The notes beneath the pieces are model-generated. The model saw only the letters and a program-made list of their open reading frames with translations, did no database searches and was not told where the DNA came from. A stretch of DNA of 13,974 nucleotides from JBBKWH01 sp037968855 (GTDB lineage Bacteria; Pseudomonadota; Gammaproteobacteria; Pseudomonadales; Moraxellaceae): NCBI GenBank assembly GCA_037968855.1, contig JBBKWH010000108.1:1-13974 (forward strand). Reading direction: 5' to 3'. Each line of letters starts with the position of its first letter. The first letter of the stretch is position 1. The position numbers and the translations under genes are program-made. Below, in pieces: positions 1-5,409 of this stretch.

Positions 1-1441
1 TACAGGTGGTGCAAGCAAACGCCACGATCCCAAAGCCCAGTTGCTCTAATTCAGACAGCACACCGGCTTCTTGCAGATACAGTTCAGCCGCTTTAGAACC
101 GGGTGCAAAGGATGATTTGACCCACGGCTTACGGGTCAGACCCAACTGGTTGGCTTTGCGTGCCAATAAGCCTGCCGCCACGGTGTTACGTGGATTGGAG
201 GTGTTGGTACAACTGGTGATTGCAGCGATGATTACCGCACCATCTGGCATCAAGCCTTCGGCTTCTTGCGCTTGGGCAGCGGCCAAATTACCGGCAATGC
301 CTTTGGCTGCCAAATCGCTGGTGGCGACGCGCGCATGTGGATTAGATGGGCCAGCCATGTTGCGGGTCACGGTGGATAGATCAAAACGCAGTACGCGTGG
401 ATAGACGGCGGTTTTTAGTGCATCTGACCACAGGCCGGTGGTTTTGGCATACAGTTCGACCAGATCAATCTGGGCATCTTCACGGCCTGTAATACGCAGA
501 TAATCGAGGGTTTGTTGGTCAATATAGAACATCGCGGCCGTTGCACCGTATTCTGGGGTCATGTTGGAGATGGTGGCACGGTCGCCAATCGACATACTGT
601 CGGCACCTTCGCCAAAGAACTCTAGGTACGCACCGACTACGCGCTCTTTGCGCAAGAACTCGGTTAAGGCCAGCACGATGTCAGTGGCGGTAATGCCCGC
701 TTGACGCTGCCCAGCCAACTCGACACCAATAATGTCCGGTAGGCGCATCATTGAGGCACGGCCCAACATCACGCATTCGGCTTCAAGGCCACCCACGCCC
801 ACTGCAATCACACCCAACGCATCAACATGCGGGGTATGGCTGTCTGTACCGACACAGGTATCCGGATAGGCCACGCCATCACGGGCCTGAACCACTGGCG
901 ACATTTTTTCGAGGTTGATCTGGTGCATGATGCCGTTACCAGCAGGGATCACATCGACGTTTTTAAATGCCGTTTTGGTCCACTCGATAAAGTGAAAACG
1001 GTCTTCGTTGCGACGGTCTTCAATCGCACGGTTTTTGGCAAACGCGTCTGGATCAAAACCACCACACTCCACCGCCAACGAGTGGTCAACGATCAACTGG
1101 GTTTGCACCACTGGATTGACCAATGATGGATCACCGCCTTGCTCGGCAATTGCATCGCGCAGACCCGCCAAATCGACCAATGCGGTCTGGCCCAAAATGT
1201 CATGCGTGACCACACGGGCCGGATACCACGGAAAATCCAAATCTTGCTTACGCTCAATAATTTGCTTAAGCGAATCAGTCAGCATGTCTGGATCACAGCG
1301 ACGAACCAATTGTTCGGCCAGCACGCGTGAGGTGTATGGCAGGCTGTCATATGCGCCTTGCTGAATGTCTTCGACCGCCGCACGGGTGTCAAAAAAATCG
1401 AGCTGGGTACCCGCGAGGGCTTTACGGTATGCACTATTCAT
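1..1441 (-). CDS. acnD: Fe-S-dependent 2-methylcitrate dehydratase AcnD, N-terminal 480 residues (3' end outside window)
   Basis: This aconitase-family enzyme dehydrates 2-methylcitrate to 2-methyl-cis-aconitate in the methylcitrate cycle that disposes of propionyl-CoA; it normally works with PrpF. Reading leftward from the ATG at 1441, the protein starts MNSAYRKALAGTQLDFFDTR and includes DFPWYPARVV, GQTALVDLAGLRDAIA, NRAIEDRRNEDRFHFIEW, GTDSHTPHVDALGV and EFFGEGA, which I recognise as AcnD rather than AcnA or AcnB. The three 4Fe-4S cysteines are visible: C411 in ITSCTNTSNP, and C477 and C480 in ACTTC. Their spacing (66 and 69) matches E. coli AcnA. The window ends exactly at C480, so about the last 385 residues of a roughly 865-residue protein are missing. 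The ribosome site is weak (AGG about 14 nt upstream), but the N-terminus fits the family. The gene opens its own transcription unit, divergent from ygfZ, rather than following prpC. Family call is firm; the substrate is inferred from family. Confidence 0.93.
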   Translation of the reverse strand, partial: MNSAYRKALAGTQLDFFDTRAAVEDIQQGAYDSLPYTSRVLAEQLVRRCDPDMLTDSLKQIIERKQDLDFPWYPARVVTHDILGQTALVDLAGLRDAIAEQGGDPSLVNPVVQTQLIVDHSLAVECGGFDPDAFAKNRAIEDRRNEDRFHFIEWTKTAFKNVDVIPAGNGIMHQINLEKMSPVVQARDGVAYPDTCVGTDSHTPHVDALGVIAVGVGGLEAECVMLGRASMMRLPDIIGVELAGQRQAGITATDIVLALTEFLRKERVVGAYLEFFGEGADSMSIGDRATISNMTPEYGATAAMFYIDQQTLDYLRITGREDAQIDLVELYAKTTGLWSDALKTAVYPRVLRFDLSTVTRNMAGPSNPHARVATSDLAAKGIAGNLAAAQAQEAEGLMPDGAVIIAAITSCTNTSNPRNTVAAGLLARKANQLGLTRKPWVKSSFAPGSKAAELYLQEAGVLSELEQLGFGIVAFACTTC

Positions 1442-1546
1442 CAGATCAAAACCTATCTAGGGAGCGTCTATAGGAGCGCGTCGAGAAAAACGCGGTCTGG
1501 TGGTCGGCCAACGCCGCTGGGCTGGTTGTGCCATCTGTCGTGTCGT

Positions 1547-1576
1547 ATTGTACGCGCTCAAAATAGCGTTTCCCAA
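1547..1576 (-). promoter_or_regulatory. Candidate sigma-70 promoter for acnD
   Basis: On the minus strand TTGGGA (1576-1571, 4/6 to the -35 consensus) is separated by 18 bp from TACAAT (1552-1547, 5/6 to the -10 consensus). Transcription would begin near 1540, leaving about 100 nt of leader before the acnD ATG. It is found by eye only; no regulator site is assigned. Confidence 0.45.
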
Positions 1577-1604
1577 ATCTGATCAACTTCAAAAACTTAA
1601 CTCA

Positions 1605-1620
1605 AAAAATAGCTATTTTT
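1605..1620. repeat. Perfect 16-bp A/T-rich palindrome, possible operator
   Basis: AAAAATAGCTATTTTT is its own reverse complement. It lies upstream of the -35 of the acnD promoter candidate and upstream of ygfZ, so it could be an operator serving either gene, or DNA bent by A-tracts. A terminator is unlikely because both flanking genes point away from it. Confidence 0.4.
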
Positions 1621-1728
1621 AGAGCTTTTGCACTGTTTTTGACAAAAAAATTTTTTTTGCACGGTGTTTTGTTACGGATCACCTGATTAAACTGCGGGTC
1701 ATTAACGGCTTACTGCGGAGTCTTTGGC

Positions 1729-2475
1729 ATGTCTCATTTGATCCCCACCACGGGCCCAAGCTTTGCGCGCTTAACCCTCACCGGCCCTGATGCCGAAAAA
1801 TTCTTACAAGGCCAAGTCACGGTTGATATCGCTGATTTGGTGATTGATCAACGTCGGCCCACTGCCATTTGTGATCTTAAAGGTCGGGTGCATTTTGGCT
1901 TGTGGATCATGCGCTTGACGGCTGATTCATTTGAACTGATTGTCAGCCATGATCTGCTTGACGCCTTTCGTTTGCACCTACGCAAATACGGCGCGTTTTC
2001 TAAAATGACCAGCAGCACACCGGATGACGTCTTCCCTTGTGTGATCGACGGTCAAGCCAGTTTTAGCAACGATGCCAGCCTTGTCGATCCACAGGCATGG
2101 CAACTCACTGCGATTCAACACGGTCAGGCATGGATCACCGCACAAAGCCAAGGTTTGTTTCAACCGCAAGAATTACGCCTGCACCAACGCGGCGGCGTCG
2201 ATTACGACAAAGGCTGCTATTTGGGCCAAGAGATCGTGGCACGACTGTATTTTCGGGCCAAGCCCAAATCATGGCTGCATTTGATCGCAGGCACAGGCGA
2301 TCTGCCACAAGCGGGTCAATCGCTGCTTGATGGGGTTGATGTGGTGAATGCCGTTGCCGTGCCAGAGGGTTGGCAAGCCTTAGTGATCGCCAAACCTGCT
2401 GCGTTAGACGGCAGTGCGTTTCAGACGCTTGATTTGCCTGATGGTCTAAATGGCGAGGTTGGACGCGCTGTTTGA
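1729..2475 (+). CDS. ygfZ: YgfZ/Iba57 folate-binding Fe-S cluster maintenance protein
   Basis: This is a 248-residue cytoplasmic protein of the YgfZ/GcvT-like folate-binding family, which helps maintain or repair Fe-S clusters in enzymes such as MiaB. The family signature K-G-C-Y-x-G-Q-E is intact as DKGCYLGQE, with the key cysteine at residue 163, followed by the basic stretch VARLYFRAKPK. N-terminal features typical of the family are LTGPDAEKFLQGQVT and ICDLKGRVHF. It is shorter than E. coli YgfZ (about 326 residues) but I believe in range for short gammaproteobacterial versions. The ATG has GGAG at 1717-1720, 8 nt upstream. Its TGA overlaps the TTG start of the following phosphatase-like gene, so the two are probably co-translated. 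It is divergent from acnD, itself an Fe-S enzyme. The name is secure; the client proteins here are unknown. Confidence 0.9.
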   Translation: MSHLIPTTGPSFARLTLTGPDAEKFLQGQVTVDIADLVIDQRRPTAICDLKGRVHFGLWIMRLTADSFELIVSHDLLDAFRLHLRKYGAFSKMTSSTPDDVFPCVIDGQASFSNDASLVDPQAWQLTAIQHGQAWITAQSQGLFQPQELRLHQRGGVDYDKGCYLGQEIVARLYFRAKPKSWLHLIAGTGDLPQAGQSLLDGVDVVNAVAVPEGWQALVIAKPAALDGSAFQTLDLPDGLNGEVGRAV

Positions 2476-2801
2476 ATGTTTTATTTGTCTGTAGTCGCAA
2501 CCAATGGCGTAGCCCCACCGCCGAACAAGTGTTTCGGCGTGGCTATGCCATTAACGTGCGTTCGGCAGGGACAGCCAGCAGTGCAAAACGGGTGATTTCC
2601 GCACAAGATTTAACGTGGGCGGATCTGATCTGCGTGATGGAACACAAGCATAAACAACGAATCTGCGCTGCATTCCCGCGACTGATTCAATTTAAAAGAA
2701 TCGTGGTGCTCGATATTCCAGATGATTATCACTATATGGATAGCGAGTTGATTGAACTGCTTAAAGCGAGTGTGGAGCCGTTGCTAGAGCAAGACGAATA
2801 G
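2472..2801 (+). CDS. Small low-molecular-weight protein tyrosine phosphatase-like protein
   Basis: The 109-residue product has the phosphate-binding loop C-x5-R-S of low-molecular-weight tyrosine phosphatases near the N-terminus: C7 to R13 in VCSRNQWRSPTAE. SAGT at residues 31-34 is also typical. Full-length family members (about 150 residues) carry a general-acid DP motif; here the equivalent region reads DIPDDYHYMD (81-90), so D81 or D84 may serve. This fits a compact subfamily known from many proteobacteria with no established substrate. The start is TTG at 2472, overlapping the ygfZ stop by 4 bp. It is chosen because MNVLFVC is the expected N-terminus and the ATG at 2476 is out of frame. 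GAGG at 2455-2458 is the likely ribosome site, 13 nt away, so expression probably relies on coupling to ygfZ. The fold is well supported; phosphatase activity is inferred. Confidence 0.8.
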   Translation: MNVLFVCSRNQWRSPTAEQVFRRGYAINVRSAGTASSAKRVISAQDLTWADLICVMEHKHKQRICAAFPRLIQFKRIVVLDIPDDYHYMDSELIELLKASVEPLLEQDE

Positions 2802-2839
2802 CGTCATTTGGCGTATTTGTTTTATTCATATTTAGACCG

Positions 2840-3415
2840 TTATTTCTTAGACAACGACCCATGCCCCGTCCACACATAGCGCAGCAGCCAGTGTTTGGCC
2901 TCGCCTGCGTAATCAATACCGATCCGTGGCCGCACCGATACTGGCGGACGGCAGCCATCATCCTCAATCCATAGACCCGTCTCAGGGGTAATGCTTTGGC
3001 CGTACAGGGCTTTGTCGATCTGTAAGGCTTTGGTCAGTTTGGCAGGGCCAGCCAATGCGCGCAGATCCAAGCCGTCAATAAATGCCGCTCGAATCAGCAC
3101 TGCTTCAGGTTCGCCTTCAACATGGCTGACCAGATTGAGCATGTAATGAATGCCGTAGGTCAAATACACATACAGGATGCCGCCTTCAGCAAACATCGCT
3201 TCGGTGCGGGTGGTACGGCGGCCCAAATGGGCATGACAGGCCGGATCATCATGCCCAATATAGGCTTCGGTTTCGCTAATGCGCGCACGGATCACTGTGC
3301 CATCCGGCAGACAACGACAGAGCAAACAACCAATTAAATCTGCCGCAACCACCGTCGTTGGTCGCACAAACCATACCGTTGGACACACAGCACGCACAGG
3401 GTTTACAGCAGCCAC
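2840..3415 (-). CDS. mpg: DNA-3-methyladenine glycosylase, AAG/MPG family
   Basis: This monofunctional base-excision glycosylase removes alkylated and deaminated purines from DNA. The 191-residue protein has the family landmarks in order: WFVRPTTVVAADLIGCLL, the active-site segment ISETEAYIG with E50 matching catalytic E125 of human AAG, Y52 matching Y127, and H61 matching H136. Next come LYVYLTYGIHYMLNLV (N94 matching N169), EAVLIRA and GPAKLTKAL. Length is normal for bacteria. The start is GTG at 3415, preceded by AGAGAGG six nt upstream. A weak promoter candidate lies upstream on the same strand (TTGACG at 3548-3543, 18 bp, GATAAA at 3524-3519). It converges with the phosphatase-like gene across a 38-bp gap in which I see no strong hairpin. 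Confidence 0.92.
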   Translation of the reverse strand: MAAVNPVRAVCPTVWFVRPTTVVAADLIGCLLCRCLPDGTVIRARISETEAYIGHDDPACHAHLGRRTTRTEAMFAEGGILYVYLTYGIHYMLNLVSHVEGEPEAVLIRAAFIDGLDLRALAGPAKLTKALQIDKALYGQSITPETGLWIEDDGCRPPVSVRPRIGIDYAGEAKHWLLRYVWTGHGSLSKK

Positions 3416-3498
3416 CTTAAACCTCTCTCGTTTTATGCATGTTTTTTAAACAACTCACCATCAAAATGAATCTATCGTTTTGAATTGCTGAGGCTGTC

Positions 3499-3621
3499 AT
3501 GGCTGCCCTACGTTTTGGTTTATCCATCTTGATGTGTGTCTCCGTCAATGGCACCAAAGGTTGTGCCAGCATTGACCCGCAAGCGCATCCGGTCAGTGCC
3601 ACCGTGATGGTCAGCCCTTAA
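3499..3621 (+). CDS. Possible 40-residue secreted or lipoprotein-like peptide (uncertain)
   Basis: A short ORF in the gap between mpg and the topoisomerase gene, on the opposite strand, reads MAALRFGLSILMCVSVNGTK then GCASIDPQ and ends VMVSP. It has an arginine, a hydrophobic run (about residues 6-16) and a cysteine at 22 followed by ASIDPQ, as in small outer-membrane lipoproteins. The lipobox TKGC is poor, because lysine is unusual at that position. Initiation is plausible: GAGG at 3489-3493 sits before the ATG at 3499. The last bases overlap the end of the convergent topoisomerase gene. No clear promoter or family was recognised, so it may be chance. Confidence 0.3.
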   Translation: MAALRFGLSILMCVSVNGTKGCASIDPQAHPVSATVMVSP

Positions 3622-4616
3622 GCGGCCATCGCCCTGTCATCCTTCACTTTGGCCCGTAGCAAACACAACACCCGTAATTCATCGTCTGATAAATATTGAT
3701 ACTTTGCTTGTAAGCGCTTCATTGCCCGTCCCATATCCGCCACGCTACGTCCTTGCTGAAAATGCAGCAGCACCCGTGGATCAATATAAGACCCTCGCGC
3801 CACAGTTGGCGTATTGCCCAGACGCTCCGCAGTTTTTTCGACCGCGTGTTTGATGCAGCGCTCTTGGTCTTTGGCATCGTTACACCAGCCCTGCTCGGCC
3901 AAGGTAAGCGCCGCCATCACCGTGCCGCCCCATGTTCTAAAATCTTTGGCCGAAAAATCCTCACCCATGATCTGACGGATATAGTCGTTTAGATCGTGGC
4001 TATCAATCTCGTGCCGTTCGCCTTGCTCATCCAGATATTTAAACAGGCGATAGCCCGATAGCTCACTGAGTGCGCCCACAATTTGACTCAGGCGTCGATC
4101 AATCACGTGGCGTTCTTGGTCTTTGCCAGATTTACCACGATAGCTAAAAACCAGCTCATCACCATCAACGCTTAAATGCCGCCGTCGCAGGGTGGTTAGG
4201 CCATAGCTATGATTTTGCTTGGTATATCGTACGTTTCCTGCACGAAAATAGGCACTGTCTATCAGGCGCACCATACAGGCCAAGATTTTGTCTTTGCATA
4301 AACCACGCTTACGCAAGTGTTTGGCAGTTTGCTCACGCATGGCATCTAGACGTTCGGCAAAGTGAATCATGCGGTCAAACTTGGCTTGATCTTGTTGCTG
4401 CCGAAATCGCGTGTGGTAGCGATATTGCTTGCGCCCTTTGCTATCGCGGCCTGTGGCCAATAAGTCAGCATCTCGATCTTCGCTGATCTGCACGTCAGTC
4501 CATGCCGGTGGAATCACCAAGCTGTCAATCCATGTCCGGACTTTTGCATCACGCACAGTTTGACCCCGTGCATCCCGATAAGAAAATCCTTTGCCACAAC
4601 GAACGCGCGTATACAT
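3618..4616 (-). CDS. DNA topoisomerase IB, bacterial/poxvirus type
   Basis: This enzyme relaxes supercoils by nicking one strand through a 3'-phosphotyrosyl intermediate. Counted from the ATG at 4616, the protein has 332 residues. Motifs include GRDSKGRKQYRYH, the catalytic domain segment YFRAGNVRY (R125), SYRGKSGK (K162), KDFRTWGGT (R227) and RLGNTPTVARGSYIDP (N268 and nucleophile Y277). This is the R-K-R-N-Y pentad of Deinococcus TopIB, in which Asn replaces the poxvirus His, with the same spacing between catalytic residues. The ATG is preferred over an in-frame TTG at 4634 because GGAG lies 8 nt upstream of it. TopIB is present in only some bacteria and is dispensable where tested. It lies upstream of mpg on the same strand with about 200 bp between. 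Role in this cell is unknown. Confidence 0.92.
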   Translation of the reverse strand: MYTRVRCGKGFSYRDARGQTVRDAKVRTWIDSLVIPPAWTDVQISEDRDADLLATGRDSKGRKQYRYHTRFRQQQDQAKFDRMIHFAERLDAMREQTAKHLRKRGLCKDKILACMVRLIDSAYFRAGNVRYTKQNHSYGLTTLRRRHLSVDGDELVFSYRGKSGKDQERHVIDRRLSQIVGALSELSGYRLFKYLDEQGERHEIDSHDLNDYIRQIMGEDFSAKDFRTWGGTVMAALTLAEQGWCNDAKDQERCIKHAVEKTAERLGNTPTVARGSYIDPRVLLHFQQGRSVADMGRAMKRLQAKYQYLSDDELRVLCLLRAKVKDDRAMAA

Positions 4617-4652
4617 CGGCCTTACTCCACGCAAGCCCAGTTTTTGTGCAAT

Positions 4653-4680
4653 AAAATGGCCGACCTCAGCCGACCATTTT
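4653..4680 (-). terminator. Intrinsic terminator downstream of osmC
   Basis: On the minus strand two 12-nt arms (4680-4669 and 4664-4653) surround a UGAG loop. The RNA pairs along the whole arm with two G-U wobbles, and the 3' arm ends in UUUU. On the plus strand the wobble positions become A-C mismatches, so the signal favours leftward transcripts, that is osmC. It lies 19 bp beyond the osmC stop and separates osmC from the topoisomerase gene. Confidence 0.7.
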
Positions 4681-4698
4681 TGTACATGTCATCAAGGT

Positions 4699-5133
4699 TT
4701 AGACCAAATTGGCCTTTAGGGTAATGGTTGGTACTGCGGCCAGAGCTTTTGACAAGGGGCAGTTTTTCTTGGCGCCTTCGGCAATCTCATTAAACTTTTC
4801 TGGGCTAATACCATCAATGCTGGCAGTCAGTTCCAGATCAATCTGCTGAATTTCAAAGCCGCCTTCGATTTTGCCCAGATGCACGGTGGCTTTGGTGTCG
4901 GCGCTTTTGGTGGCAAAACCAGCATCAGCACAGGCAAACGAAAAAGCCATGGTGAAACATGCCGCATGTGCTGCACCCAAAATTTCTTCTGGATTGGTGC
5001 CTTTGCGATCATCTTCAAAACGGCTACCAAAGCCATACGGATATTGCTTCAGCGATCCGGTCTCGGTGCTGATTTGACCTTGACCTTGTTTGCCTTCACC
5101 TTCCCAGTGAACGTCGGCATGCTTCTTAATCAT
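4699..5133 (-). CDS. osmC: OsmC-type peroxidase (lipoyl-dependent thiol peroxidase family)
   Basis: OsmC reduces organic and other hydroperoxides with a two-cysteine active site and is commonly induced by osmotic or stationary-phase stress. The 144-residue product begins MIKKHADVHWEGEGKQGQGQ and carries the peroxidatic cysteine C59 in AAHAACF and the resolving cysteine C125 in KNCPLS, the same positions as in E. coli OsmC. R38 in GSRFED and E50 in NPEEILG are the likely active-site Arg and Glu. The ATG at 5133 is chosen over in-frame codons up to 5199 because AGAGGA stands about 10 nt upstream and the length then matches the family (about 143). A terminator follows. The gene is divergent from a dihydrolipoyl dehydrogenase-like gene, notable because OsmC/Ohr enzymes are reduced through lipoyl groups. 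No confident promoter was placed. Confidence 0.93.
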   Translation of the reverse strand: MIKKHADVHWEGEGKQGQGQISTETGSLKQYPYGFGSRFEDDRKGTNPEEILGAAHAACFTMAFSFACADAGFATKSADTKATVHLGKIEGGFEIQQIDLELTASIDGISPEKFNEIAEGAKKNCPLSKALAAVPTITLKANLV

Positions 5134-5409
5134 GGGGTACTTTCCTCTTGATAGAACAAAAATAGGTCTGTCAGTTGACGAAGCAGTAGATACCGTCATT
5201 GCGATCTATCAACGCAGTCTTAAGACTAACGAGCGATTGGATTGTGTCCGTTGTCGATCTGCTAACGCTGTGTATAGACCATGTTGCCGCATGGGGTTTT
5301 GGTCGCACACTAGATTGATCTTGGTGTGTTTTTCGCACCCCCGTTATTGATCATGTGGTAGATCATATTGATGTACTGATGATTTAAAAAACCAAGGACA
5401 CTGATTCGC
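5134..5409. other. Divergent osmC/lpd intergenic control region
   Basis: This 276-bp gap separates two divergent genes and must contain both promoters. I found no hexamer pair good enough to name for either direction. It contains a perfect 12-bp palindrome (5216-5227) and, nearer the flavoenzyme gene, an inverted repeat TGATC-8 nt-GATCA at 5348-5365. TTGATC occurs at 5315-5320 and again at 5347-5352. No coding sequence is supported inside it. Confidence 0.5.
5216..5227. repeat. Perfect 12-bp palindrome, possible operator between osmC and lpd
   Basis: AGTCTTAAGACT reads the same on both strands and lies about 85 bp upstream of the osmC start and 180 bp upstream of the flavoenzyme start. Its position suits a dimeric regulator acting on the divergent pair. 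It does not look like an OhrR site, and no regulator gene is adjacent. Confidence 0.35.

Larger units (their letters stand above)
1442..1728. other. Divergent acnD/ygfZ intergenic control region
   Basis: This 287-bp gap has two halves. Positions 1442-1560 are mixed-composition leader of acnD. Positions 1561-1680 are A/T-rich and hold a perfect 16-bp palindrome at 1605-1620 (AAAAATAGCTATTTTT), two copies of TTTTGCAC (1626-1633 and 1655-1662, 29 bp apart) and an A-run followed by a T-run at 1644-1658. A TTGACA at 1639-1644 points rightward towards ygfZ, but I find no acceptable -10 at the right distance. I see no convincing gene here; the short readings on the plus strand resemble no protein I know. 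Confidence 0.5.

Noticed and set aside
6..404. Plus-strand open frame opposite acnD
   Set aside because: It lies antisense to a strongly conserved aconitase-family coding region; the same applies to the other frames between 827 and 1364.
1..1441. Aconitase AcnA (TCA cycle) as the identity of the leftmost gene
   Set aside because: The N-terminal sequence and blocks such as DFPWYPARVV and NRAIEDRRNEDRFHF are of the AcnD type; AcnA sequences differ in these regions.
1639..1644. TTGACA as the -35 of a ygfZ promoter
   Set aside because: No acceptable -10 occurs 16-18 bp downstream; the sequence there is CGGTGT-like.
3417..3602. 61-residue minus-strand frame just upstream of mpg
   Set aside because: It starts with GTG, has no family resemblance and an odd composition; it overlaps the mpg ribosome site and the better-supported small ORF on the other strand.
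4617..4634. TTG start at 4634 for topoisomerase IB
   Set aside because: The ATG at 4616 has a well-spaced GGAG and gives the expected N-terminus.
5134..5199. 22-residue N-terminal extension of OsmC
   Set aside because: The ATG at 5133 has a good ribosome site and gives the family length with Cys59 and Cys125 at standard positions.
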